This document shows positions 6,918 through 13,525 of a DNA stretch of 13,525 nucleotides, in pieces. A program made the position numbers and the translations under genes. The stretch covers positions 1-13,525 of the forward strand of contig JAJZKX010000021.1 of NCBI GenBank assembly GCA_021850745.1. The letters run 5' to 3'. The notes under the pieces were generated by a model. That model did no database searches, was not told the DNA's origin, and saw only the letters and a program-made list of their open reading frames with translations. Numbering within the stretch: the first letter of the stretch is position 1; every line of letters begins with the position of its first letter. The DNA is from Thermoplasmata archaeon (GTDB lineage: Archaea > Thermoplasmatota > Thermoplasmata > Thermoplasmatales > Thermoplasmataceae).

Positions 6918-9900
6918 TTACCTCCGGTCGTTAAACATGTTTAATGCCCCCGGTACAGAATTCGGGGTAAGTTGGAATTGCGGTCCTCCGATCCTGACCA
7001 GAAGGGGAAAGGAAGGATGATTCTCCTGGGAAGCGATATAAGCTGGTGCGTATAAGGACGAATGGTCGGAAATGCTGTGCGAAGCTTGGTTTCCCACTTG
7101 GAATCCCAGGGAGTAGATGTCCGGATATGCGTTGTCACTATAGAGTTTGCCGCTTGCGTACCAGTAATCAGCAACGTTGTTTTTCTGGGAGGAAGGGGTG
7201 GATGTGTACCCCCACTGGACATTCCCGCTGACGAGGAAAACATTTAGGAAATAGTTCTGTCCTCCCTGAAGGTAGACTGTAGGGATCGTTGTGTTGTACC
7301 AAAGTTTGCCTTCGCTTGTGGATACAGTAACGTTGCCCAGGACCTGGTCATGCCACAGAGAAGTCCCTATGCTGAATTCAATTTCACCGCTGCCCTGAAG
7401 ATTTAGGGTGACATAGTTCAGGGGGTATGTGCCCGAACCTGAAACAGTGAATTCCTCAGCACCCGGGAGGGCGTATGGGTATATTGATGATGAGTTTACA
7501 AAGGAGTATGCAGATGTTTGGAAGGTAGAGGTGGATGAGAACTGTATTGCGACCTGTACCGGCGCACCATTAACCACCACCGTTCCTGAGCTTGGAGTTG
7601 CAGCGTAGCCGCGGATTCCCCCTACCGAGTAACTGAATGTGCCATCATATGAGGTGAAACCTATTTGCGAGGTGGACGACGTCATTGTTTGGCCATTGAA
7701 TGTCACCGCCCATGTCATACCTGCCGGCAAACCTGTTTCCACGAACGTTACAGGGTATGATGGCGGGACGAATGTGTATTCTACGCTTGCATTATTGTAT
7801 TTTCCTTGAATGTCTTCTGCAATAACAGAGAATTCGTTGCTACCTGCTTTGAGGAGAGAGTACGGTACTATCCATGAATAAGTGCCGGCGTTGTTCGTAC
7901 TGAACTGTACGTTAACCCCGTTGATGCTTCCAGTTATGCTCTTCAGGTCATAACCCCCGAAGGGATCGGTGACCACGGAGGAGAAGTCAACGGAACCCTG
8001 CCCATTATTGAATGAAAGAGGGGCAATATCCACCGGATTAAGGATGGGAAGGGAGATTGAAATAGGATATTTCTGCCCAGAGTGAAGAACTATTCCGTAT
8101 GACACGCTCTCTCCACTTGCCGAGGCCGTAAACCACGAGACAGTCATTGATATAAAAGAATCAGCGGGTATCGTATCAACCTGAGGGAGGAATGTGACGT
8201 TGTACTCCGTCACGTTTCCAGTCAAACTAAGGTTAAGCGTTTCTTCCCCAGAACCGATAAGTGTTGAGCCATAATGGGAGACCACAGCCACGGTCAGAGG
8301 CACTAGTCCCGGTGATGAGATATTCTGGGATGTGGCAAGGGAGACGAAGAAGTGGACATATATCGGGGAATTCTGCGACAGGAATAAGGTATCAGTCGTG
8401 CTGCTGTTTAGTGAGAACCCCCAGGACGACGGCCCAAGGACAGGCACTAGGTAAAAACTGTTGAAATCACTTTGCCCAGCAGGAAAGACTGTGGTGAGCG
8501 GGAAGCTCGTTGACGATGTCCCGGAAGTGATATTCTGGGCGTAGAGAGAAACATACTGAGGCATTTTCTGGAGAACTGTCTGTACCGGCGGGTATTGGAA
8601 TGATCCCCACAGGACTATATTGTTGCTTGGAGGTATACCGCTCCCTATTTCCACTACATGGTTCCCCACCAGCTTCACGCCGTATGGGTTGGGCATAGCA
8701 TATGGAGGTGGGAATGTGCTTGAGATATCGGTCATTTCTACTGTTTTAACGGACTGAACTTGCAATATTCCTTGCTTAAGAGCTACCTCCATGGATGAAA
8801 ACTCTGCAGGGCCAAGAACATTGAAAGTGTCTGTTACTCCTGCTGCAGTGCCAAGGAAGTAGGGGGAATAGGGTCCTGAATCCGTGGATGAGTCCGAGAA
8901 TGAACCTATCTCATTCCCGTTTAACGTAATTTCCCAGATGCTTCCACCCACGTAAAGGATTCCGAATGTGTTAGTCGTTCCATTGACGCCAACGCTTCCG
9001 TCAGGTCCTTCCATTATCATCTCAGTTCCGAACTGCGATGATGGGGGATTTATCGAATAGAACCATGAGCCGTCCGGAACTGAGTTGGAAACCGTATACC
9101 CAGCGTCTATGGTCGTACCGTCTGAAAGTTCCTCAGACAGGTAGAAATAATTCGCACTGTTGCCCACAACCCTTTCCGGTATCACCGTGCTTATGGAAAC
9201 GGACGCACCGTGGTTATGGGATGCACTGAAATCGCTTTGAACACCCGCAGAGAAGGAATATTCCGCTAATTCATTTGCAAGAAATCCGATGTTCGGGCTG
9301 CCCATTCCTGTGACGGGACTCCAGCCGGGACCTGCATTGAAATACCCGTTCGGACCGTTGAAACCGTATTTTATATCATGGAAGCTTTCATTGTAAACAG
9401 GAGAATTGAGGATACTGTATAGCGTAGGATTTACGAACCCAACCAGTCCCCCCTGCACGGACGAAACATAAGAATCTATTGTCGCGATTATTCCTGCCCA
9501 CATTGGTGATGCAAAGCTTGTTCCTCCGAAGAGATAGGACCCTGCAGTCAGACCGTTGAAGACGAAATCATTACCGCCAAACATGGCGTTGGCTGCAACG
9601 TCCGGGACTCCCCTCATTCCGACGTACGGGCCAGTCGATGGAATGCCATATCCGTACTGCCAGAACGGCCTGCCGAAGAGGATGCTGTAACCTCCCCCAG
9701 TATATCCGTCCCATGCAGTCTCATTCTGCCACCCTGTCGGAACGAAGACCTCAGTTACTTCGGGTGGGCCGTTGAGTGGATTCTGGACTCCAGTTGATAT
9801 TGTTCCATTCATAAACAGAGTAGTACCCCCTACAGCAGTTACAAATGGATCGCTGCTGGGCCACATAACAGATCTGGGAACTGCACTATCATATCCGGCT

Positions 9901-11162
9901 GCTCCTTGGTCCCCGGATGCGGCAAGTACCGTTATTCCCTCTGCTGCTGCCATTTCAAGGAACGGGTGGAGGTATGTAGCTTGTGACCCAACCTCAGGCT
10001 CAGGTTCTCCCCAGCTATTCGATATGACGTTTGCCAGCTGGTTGGTTATGAGGTAGACGATGGACTGAACAAGGGTATAGCCTGCATCAGGTGTCACGAC
10101 GCTGAGAATGTTCGCACCAGGAGCAAAGGTATGTGACATCTCTATATCAAGAGAGGTCTCAATCTCCCATTCTTGTTCTACTGCCTGTACATCGCCGTAG
10201 AGGTTCAAGGAACCGTAGGGGTAGAGTACTTGGAAGGATGAGGGGGCCGGCTGGTTGTATAAGGAATCAAAGGTTGCAAGGTCGGTCACTGCCGTTGGGT
10301 CCCCATACGCATCCGTTACCGCCACTGTGATATACTGTCCACTGAATCCCCTGGCAAGCAAGCCGGTCTCGTTGTAGGCCAGCTGAAGTGCGTAGGGAGT
10401 GTACGGAGGCTGGGGTGAGGCAGCGCCACCAAATCCGTTATCTCCAATAGAAAACACCTCAGATGCATTCAGACCGGATGCTGGGTTGATCATAAGGGCG
10501 GGGGTGATATATGTGTAGTTCGTAAAACCGATCGCACTAGTAATTAATGTTGAGAAATTAGACGGAACGTAGATGGGCTCATAGTTGAAGTAGTAAACTC
10601 TTCCGCCAACGTTGAAAAGGGAAATATTGGTGTTGAATGCCTTTTCAAAGTTCTGAATCTCTCCAGATAGCGAAATGTAAAGCCTATCGTTCGTTTGGGT
10701 GAAATGGAGGCCATAGCCTTCATAATACTTCACTATACTGGAATAAACAGTTACATTTGGCTCAAACATATTGACGAACTCTTCGTGGGAGATGTAATGC
10801 CTGTAAAGGAGGGAGCTGGGGGTCGATATCTGTAACAGCAAGGAATTGAGCATGGGTACGTTTTGCAGTTGAAGACCCAGGAAGACTGAAATGTTTGACT
10901 GTAAATTCAAGCCTGGGACCTGAATCGCTGTTGATGGGATAAACGGCAGAGAATCGTTCAGCTCCGTGAGCGAGCTCGCGGCTGGGACTGAAGCACTAAG
11001 CTTGCCGACCATTCCAGAAGTGCCTAGCCCAGAATTACCAGGGTTCCCGGCGGTTACAATCCCATATGCAAAAGAGCCAGTCACCAAAAGCGGGACAAGT
11101 ATCAACGAAAACAAAATAAAGACCTTCTTTTCCGAAAGGGTTCTTTTATTTTCCCCCGTCAT
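6918..11162 (-). CDS. S53-family (sedolisin/kumamolisin-like) secreted acid serine protease, multidomain
   Basis: A serine-carboxyl protease precursor of 1414 residues from the chosen start. A basic start (ENKRTLSEKK) and hydrophobic segment (about 15-33) form the signal peptide. A pro-kumamolisin activation domain follows (about 90-230; RHYISHEEF, ISLSGEIQNFEKAF). The catalytic domain (about 255-634) shows the triad: E335 and D339 in ETSLDIE, S549 in GGTSFASP, with oxyanion D418 in AASGDQG. HDI (595-597) and GPGW (611-614) mark the calcium site, but the Asp usual after GxGx is Ser615. Residues 640-1130 are further beta-rich domains, an ESGLP module lies at 1135-1209, and a final beta domain ends in NDRR with no membrane helix, so release or non-covalent attachment is expected. 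The open frame extends to an ATG at 11208-11210, but a TATA box at 11183-11190 lies inside that extension; the ATG at 11160-11162 sits about 24 bp after it and fits a leaderless start (11166-11168 is the alternative). First gene of the operon. Confidence 0.92.
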   Translation of the reverse strand: MTGENKRTLSEKKVFILFSLILVPLLVTGSFAYGIVTAGNPGNSGLGTSGMVGKLSASVPAASSLTELNDSLPFIPSTAIQVPGLNLQSNISVFLGLQLQNVPMLNSLLLQISTPSSLLYRHYISHEEFVNMFEPNVTVYSSIVKYYEGYGLHFTQTNDRLYISLSGEIQNFEKAFNTNISLFNVGGRVYYFNYEPIYVPSNFSTLITSAIGFTNYTYITPALMINPASGLNASEVFSIGDNGFGGAASPQPPYTPYALQLAYNETGLLARGFSGQYITVAVTDAYGDPTAVTDLATFDSLYNQPAPSSFQVLYPYGSLNLYGDVQAVEQEWEIETSLDIEMSHTFAPGANILSVVTPDAGYTLVQSIVYLITNQLANVISNSWGEPEPEVGSQATYLHPFLEMAAAEGITVLAASGDQGAAGYDSAVPRSVMWPSSDPFVTAVGGTTLFMNGTISTGVQNPLNGPPEVTEVFVPTGWQNETAWDGYTGGGYSILFGRPFWQYGYGIPSTGPYVGMRGVPDVAANAMFGGNDFVFNGLTAGSYLFGGTSFASPMWAGIIATIDSYVSSVQGGLVGFVNPTLYSILNSPVYNESFHDIKYGFNGPNGYFNAGPGWSPVTGMGSPNIGFLANELAEYSFSAGVQSDFSASHNHGASVSISTVIPERVVGNSANYFYLSEELSDGTTIDAGYTVSNSVPDGSWFYSINPPSSQFGTEMIMEGPDGSVGVNGTTNTFGILYVGGSIWEITLNGNEIGSFSDSSTDSGPYSPYFLGTAAGVTDTFNVLGPAEFSSMEVALKQGILQVQSVKTVEMTDISSTFPPPYAMPNPYGVKLVGNHVVEIGSGIPPSNNIVLWGSFQYPPVQTVLQKMPQYVSLYAQNITSGTSSTSFPLTTVFPAGQSDFNSFYLVPVLGPSSWGFSLNSSTTDTLFLSQNSPIYVHFFVSLATSQNISSPGLVPLTVAVVSHYGSTLIGSGEETLNLSLTGNVTEYNVTFLPQVDTIPADSFISMTVSWFTASASGESVSYGIVLHSGQKYPISISLPILNPVDIAPLSFNNGQGSVDFSSVVTDPFGGYDLKSITGSINGVNVQFSTNNAGTYSWIVPYSLLKAGSNEFSVIAEDIQGKYNNASVEYTFVPPSYPVTFVETGLPAGMTWAVTFNGQTMTSSTSQIGFTSYDGTFSYSVGGIRGYAATPSSGTVVVNGAPVQVAIQFSSTSTFQTSAYSFVNSSSIYPYALPGAEEFTVSGSGTYPLNYVTLNLQGSGEIEFSIGTSLWHDQVLGNVTVSTSEGKLWYNTTIPTVYLQGGQNYFLNVFLVSGNVQWGYTSTPSSQKNNVADYWYASGKLYSDNAYPDIYSLGFQVGNQASHSISDHSSLYAPAYIASQENHPSFPLLVRIGGPQFQLTPNSVPGALNMFNDRR
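6920..6925 (-). promoter_or_regulatory. Shine-Dalgarno GGAGGT of the thermopsin gene, inside the end of the S53 gene
   Basis: GGAGGT on the minus strand lies six bases before the thermopsin ATG (6911-6913) and is built from the last two sense codons and the stop of the S53 gene (CGG AGG TAA). This ties thermopsin translation to the operon mRNA and suggests translational coupling, in contrast to the leaderless first gene. Confidence 0.8.
7536..7760 (-). repeat. Single ESGLP module within the S53 protease gene
   Basis: Encodes SYPVTFVETGLPAGMTWAVT..NG, then YDGTFSYSV and GYAATPSSGTVVVNG. It matches the module arrays of the two downstream genes but stands alone and lacks the NG[ST]Y sequon. It links all three operon products by a shared domain. 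Confidence 0.85.
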
Positions 11163-11182
11163 AAGCATTAATCTTATACTTA

Positions 11183-11190
11183 TATTTAAA
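11183..11190 (-). promoter_or_regulatory. Operon promoter (TATA box TTTAAATA), leaderless start
   Basis: TTTAAATA on the minus strand, preceded by AGGATAAT as a possible BRE, is centred about 24 bp before the ATG at 11162. This is the spacing expected if transcription starts at or next to the start codon. No Shine-Dalgarno precedes that ATG. The same octamer at the same spacing serves the divergent gene. Confidence 0.7.
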
Positions 11191-11225
11191 ATTATCCTAA
11201 TAAATGCCACTTCTTTAATTTATAT

Positions 11226-11301
11226 CTGTTCTATAGGGATTGGAACTTCTGAAAACGCTAAAAACAGAATAAAAGGAAGCCACTGTTATAGGGACTTAGG
11301 A
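11226..11301. repeat. Imperfect 19-bp direct repeat pair, candidate operators
   Basis: CTGTTCTATAGGGATTGGA at 11226-11244 recurs as CTGTTATAGGGACTTAGGA at 11283-11301, 57 bp apart. The match needs a one-base gap at two places, with the core TATAGGGA intact or nearly so. The first copy lies about 35 bp upstream of the operon TATA box. Confidence 0.45.
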
Positions 11302-11322
11302 TAGTAAGAGGTTTTCGAGAGC

Positions 11323-11347
11323 AGTTGTAACTAATAAGTTGTAGCTA
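11323..11347. repeat. 11-bp direct repeat just upstream of the plus-strand promoter
   Basis: AGTTGTAACTA (11323-11333) is followed by AGTTGTAGCTA (11337-11347), one mismatch, start-to-start 14 bp. The first copy is itself a small inverted repeat (AGTT-GT-AACT), and the second ends in the palindrome TAGCTA. It ends 12 bp before the TATA box at 11360, a position suited to an operator for autoregulation. Confidence 0.45.
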
Positions 11348-11359
11348 GATTCCATAAAG

Positions 11360-11367
11360 TTTAAATA
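11360..11367 (+). promoter_or_regulatory. Promoter of the TIR/AbrB-like gene (TATA box TTTAAATA)
   Basis: TTTAAATA preceded by CCATAAAG lies about 24 bp before the ATG at 11387, the expected spacing for a leaderless transcript. An earlier ATG at 11382 is followed by a stop after one codon and is not a start. Confidence 0.7.
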
Positions 11368-11386
11368 TTATTGGTCAGTATATGAG

Positions 11387-12022
11387 ATGAGCATGAAGTT
11401 CAAAGTTTTCCTCTACTTTAGTCGAAAGGACTCAGAACTTGCTGAGAGGATCAAACTCCTATCGTCCGGTATGGATGTTTCCGTACACCTGAACGAGCCT
11501 TTCCTCCCCAAGGACGAGGCCTTCTCACTCATCGAGGAAAGGTCAGAACTGAAAACCCTGCAGTCTAATATCGTCGTCGTTCTCCTTTCCCCCGATTTGG
11601 AAGACTCCCTCTCCGCTCGTGACGGACTGGAATTCGCATTCGGAAAGAAACCTGTAATTGCAATCGGTAGCGAGGATAGGAAACCCACGCACAGCGACCT
11701 TATGGAAAAGGTTGGGGTTTATGTGGATGTAGGTGACACAGCAAATGGGATGATCAAGATTAGAAATTATTTCGAACAAATAGGTGCCATGAATGAGGGC
11801 AACCTACTGGCTGCCCTCAGCATCCTTTTGGTAGCAAGGGAAGTTATGGAACAGGACGACAAAAAGAAGAAGCTGTTGGGAGTGATGTACGTTAAAAGAA
11901 AAGGAGGGTCCCTCTCGATTATAATCCCAAAAAGAATCGCTCAGACTTTAGAGTTGAGGGAGGAAGACATACTGGGCATCTATCACTCTAAAGGGGAGAT
12001 TACCATAAAAAAGTTGGAGTAA
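11387..12022 (+). CDS. TIR-like domain fused to AbrB/MazE-type DNA-binding domain; putative regulator
   Basis: A 211-residue soluble protein with no signal peptide. Residues 4-132 fit a TIR-like alpha/beta fold: strand KVFLYFS, helix RKDSELAERIK, strand MDVSVHL, loop FLPKDEAF, strand NIVVVLLSP, strand KPVIAIG, strand GVYVDV. In the usual TIR pattern (S.W...EL..A) the catalytic Glu seems to align with Gly80 (SARDGLEFAF), so NADase activity is doubtful. A helical linker with a lysine-rich turn (DDKKKKK) leads to residues 166-211, which resemble a SpoVT/AbrB swapped-hairpin domain: VKRKGGSLSIIIPKRIAQTLEL then GIYHSKGEITIKKLE. Such domains bind DNA as dimers. No toxin gene is adjacent, so a simple toxin-antitoxin pair is not supported. 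Its divergent position makes it a candidate regulator of the protease operon, possibly with the N-terminal domain as sensor. The AbrB assignment is firmer than the TIR one; a deoxyribosyltransferase-like Rossmann fold is an alternative for the N-terminus. Confidence 0.8.
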   Translation: MSMKFKVFLYFSRKDSELAERIKLLSSGMDVSVHLNEPFLPKDEAFSLIEERSELKTLQSNIVVVLLSPDLEDSLSARDGLEFAFGKKPVIAIGSEDRKPTHSDLMEKVGVYVDVGDTANGMIKIRNYFEQIGAMNEGNLLAALSILLVAREVMEQDDKKKKLLGVMYVKRKGGSLSIIIPKRIAQTLELREEDILGIYHSKGEITIKKLE

Positions 12023-12186
12023 ACCTCCTGGGAAGCTCTTCTCACATCTGGAATAATGTACAGATTCCTTGGATTAAGGTTAGGAATGGTTCAGGAGTTC
12101 CTGGGTCTGGGGAGTCTGGAATGGTACTTCTAATTCAAGTCTCCCAGATTCGAGGAGTCATAAGAAAAAATTGCAGAAAAGTTACG
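12023..12186. other. Convergent intergenic region with degenerate short repeats
   Basis: No gene with a start codon is supported. GGAATGGT occurs at 12083-12090 and 12118-12125, and CAGATTC occurs at about 12061 and 12145, giving an impression of decayed repeats. A plus-strand frame is open through much of the region but has no convincing start or upstream signal. Confidence 0.4.
12163..12180 (-). terminator. T-rich terminator of the stalk gene
   Basis: Just after the stop at 12187-12189 the minus sense strand has TTTTCTGCAATTTTTTCTTA, two T runs typical of archaeal termination. No stable hairpin is needed or seen. Confidence 0.5.
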
Positions 12187-13525
12187 TTACTTCTTCTCTC
12201 TGTTAATAATTCTGCGTAATGCGAGTATCGCAAGGAACTGGGAAATGATTATTACAGCGACTATGATTATCAATAGCGCCCTTATGGACAATAAACCAGA
12301 ATTGCTAGTTTCTATTTTATTTGCGGAGACCTGAAGCGTACCAACTGTTGTGTTAATGCTGGCAGTTCCATTCTGTATGCTTGAGACCTTTCCATTAATG
12401 ATTCCAAGGACGGTAGCGATTGTGACTTCGCTTCCTTTGAGGGATGATATTCCAGCCCCGTTGCTCCTCACAGTTCCATTTATCGCGCTCAAGGTGGTCC
12501 GAATTATTCCAAGCGTGGTGTTAACATAAACAATGTTGCCGTTGAACTCAGCAATGCTTGCGTTAAGCGACTCAAGTGAAGTTTTAATATCTCCAAGCTT
12601 GGTTATTACCTGTACCTGGCCGCCTTCTATGCTCGATACAGTCGCATTTATTGCGTTGAGCGTTGCGGTCATATTCCCGAATTCGGTGCTAATCTTCGCA
12701 ACAGCCCCGTCTATCGCGACTACTGATGCGTTAAGCTGGGCCAGTGGGACCTGCATGGATGCCCTGATTGAAGTGTTTACTTCAGTTTCAAGTGTTGCAA
12801 TCAGACTTGGTGATATTCCCGTGATAAGGGCGCCATTTCCTGAAACTAGTGTGGTGTTGTACGGCAGTGATGATGTTATGGCCGTTCCGTATGATTCGGT
12901 TGTCACAGTTGTTGGCGACGAAAGATAAGTGATGCCCAAGGAAGCAGGTCCTAACGTAGCAGTGGTTGTTGTGCTAGAAACTGTTGCAGAGAACTCCACG
13001 GTAAGTGTCGTGCCAGAATAAGCCCACCCGTCAATTGCGACACCCTGAACCGTTGTCCCTGTACCAGGGCTGGTGAACTCAAGACTTGTCACGGTTAGAG
13101 GGGAATTGGAGGAGGTGAATGAAACAACCCCATAAACAGTTTCAGGTTCCAAAGAACTGATAGTGTAACCAGCGGATGGCGTAATTCCGGTCGATAGTTC
13201 GGAGTCGTAGCCGGTGTAGGAAACTGTTGCGCTCGATATTGAGGCAGTTAGCGAAGAGCTTGAAATACTTGCTGTGAAATAAACAGTCAACGTTCCGCTG
13301 CTATAGAACCAGCCGTTCACAGCGACATTGGAAATTGCTGTGCCGGACCCAGGTGTCAGGATGAGGTCCGTTATAGTGGTGGGAGACGCTGTTGCTGCAG
13401 GAACTGAGAATGCAACTGAGCCTGACTCAGTTTGGGTGGGAAATGATGTTTCTGTATAGGTAGAAGGACTTAGGCCGGACCCAGAAACAGATAATACGTA
13501 ATTGCCAGTATAGGTCACAGATGCG
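12187..13525 (-). CDS. Surface stalk protein with beta domains, coiled coil and C-terminal anchor (SlaB/tetrabrachion-like), partial
   Basis: The frame is open to the window edge, so the N-terminus and signal peptide lie outside; the GTG at 13516-13518 is an internal Val codon, not a convincing start. Residues below are counted from that codon. Two related Ser/Thr-rich beta domains of about 97 residues (35-131 and 132-about 200) share LTPGSGTAI/TSPGTGTTV, V.[VI][ND]GW.Y and TLTV.F.A. Residues 240-405 are a predicted coiled coil with a 28-residue repeat and many N-x-[ST] sequons. Residues 411-434 (ALLIIIVAVIIISQFLAILAL) form a membrane helix followed by RRIINREKK. This order, extracellular beta domains, coiled coil, then anchor, is that of archaeal S-layer stalks such as SlaB and of the coiled-coil stalk tetrabrachion. 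It likely holds a surface lattice or complex off the membrane. Homology to those proteins is architectural only. Confidence 0.8.
   Translation of the reverse strand, partial: ASVTYTGNYVLSVSGSGLSPSTYTETSFPTQTESGSVAFSVPAATASPTTITDLILTPGSGTAISNVAVNGWFYSSGTLTVYFTASISSSSLTASISSATVSYTGYDSELSTGITPSAGYTISSLEPETVYGVVSFTSSNSPLTVTSLEFTSPGTGTTVQGVAIDGWAYSGTTLTVEFSATVSSTTTTATLGPASLGITYLSSPTTVTTESYGTAITSSLPYNTTLVSGNGALITGISPSLIATLETEVNTSIRASMQVPLAQLNASVVAIDGAVAKISTEFGNMTATLNAINATVSSIEGGQVQVITKLGDIKTSLESLNASIAEFNGNIVYVNTTLGIIRTTLSAINGTVRSNGAGISSLKGSEVTIATVLGIINGKVSSIQNGTASINTTVGTLQVSANKIETSNSGLLSIRALLIIIVAVIIISQFLAILALRRIINREKK
12304..12801 (-). repeat. 28-residue (four-heptad) repeats coding for the coiled coil
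   Basis: Units begin near TATLNAINATVSS, TSLESLNASIAEF and TTLSAINGTVRS, each ending in [TV].LG[DI]I. The pattern is T.L..[LI]N.[ST][VI]..[IF].G..V....T.LG.I, close to 28 residues, i.e. four heptads. The unit after the third is longer because of an insertion (SNGAGISSLKGSE), and the last units are shortened. Asn of the N-x-[ST] sequons recurs at one position of the unit. Confidence 0.65.
12919..13416 (-). repeat. Two beta-domain coding repeats in the stalk gene
   Basis: 13126-13416 and 12919-13125 encode related domains: VAFSVP / VSFTSS, TITDLILTPGSGT / LTVTSLEFTSPGTGT, VAVNGWFYSSGTLTVYF / VAIDGWAYSGTTLTVEF. The second copy ends before the linker to the coiled coil. More copies may lie beyond the window edge. 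Confidence 0.7.

Larger units (their letters stand above)
11163..11386. promoter_or_regulatory. Divergent control region between the protease operon and the TIR/AbrB-like gene
   Basis: About 224 bp with no supported gene. It holds two facing promoters (11183-11190 minus, 11360-11367 plus) and two different pairs of direct repeats between them. The arrangement is typical of a regulator and target transcribed divergently from a shared control region; that the plus-strand protein binds here is inference. Confidence 0.6.

Noticed and set aside
10966..11304. Plus-strand open frame of 112 codons overlapping the S53 start and control region
   Set aside because: It runs antisense through the signal peptide and then across the divergent promoters; no homology and no start signal.
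11387..12022. Antitoxin of a MazEF- or VapBC-type toxin-antitoxin pair
   Set aside because: The AbrB-like domain fits an antitoxin, but no small toxin gene overlaps or follows; the next gene is convergent and encodes a membrane stalk.
12049..12230. Plus-strand frame open through the convergent intergenic region
   Set aside because: No start codon or promoter in a sensible place, and it would run antisense into the stalk gene.

Overview
The window looks like a chromosomal piece of an acidophilic, thermophilic archaeon, most likely of the Thermoplasmatales or a related Thermoplasmata lineage. Four things point there: a thermopsin-type (family A5) acid protease beside an S53 (sedolisin/kumamolisin) acid protease; many copies of an 'ESGLP...W.V..NG' beta-module familiar from Thermoplasmata surface proteins; archaeal TATA boxes (TTTAAATA) about 24 bp before start codons, implying leaderless mRNAs; and Asn-rich, sequon-rich secreted proteins. 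The genus cannot be fixed from the sequence alone.

Layout. 1-588 (minus): a GHMP sugar kinase fragment, cut by the window edge at its C-terminus and missing its normal N-terminus. 589-817: a gene-free junction that may be a remnant. 818-3913 (minus): a 1031-residue type I surface protein made of 12 tandem modules plus a C-terminal membrane anchor. 3992-6913 (minus): a thermopsin-family protease with six of the same modules. 6918-11162 (minus): an S53 protease with one such module. The two protease genes are 4 bp apart and the ribosome-binding site of the second lies in the last codons of the first, so they form an operon; the 12-module gene follows and also has its own TATA-like box. 11163-11386: a divergent promoter region with two sets of direct repeats. 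11387-12022 (plus): a small protein with a TIR-like N-terminal domain and an AbrB/MazE-type DNA-binding C-terminus. 12023-12186: a convergent intergenic region. 12187-13525 (minus): the C-terminal part of a surface stalk protein with beta domains, a 28-residue-periodic coiled coil and a membrane anchor.

How it may work together (inference). The operon makes an extracellular acid-digestion set: two proteases of unrelated catalytic type and a large anchored protein sharing one beta-module, which could be an adhesion or assembly domain. The coiled-coil stalk gene nearby recalls the tetrabrachion stalk that carries a protease in Staphylothermus, or the SlaB anchor of Sulfolobales. The divergent TIR-like/AbrB-like protein is the obvious candidate regulator, and this domain combination is the most unusual item in the window. 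The sugar kinase fragment could belong to a pathway supplying glycans to these sequon-rich proteins.
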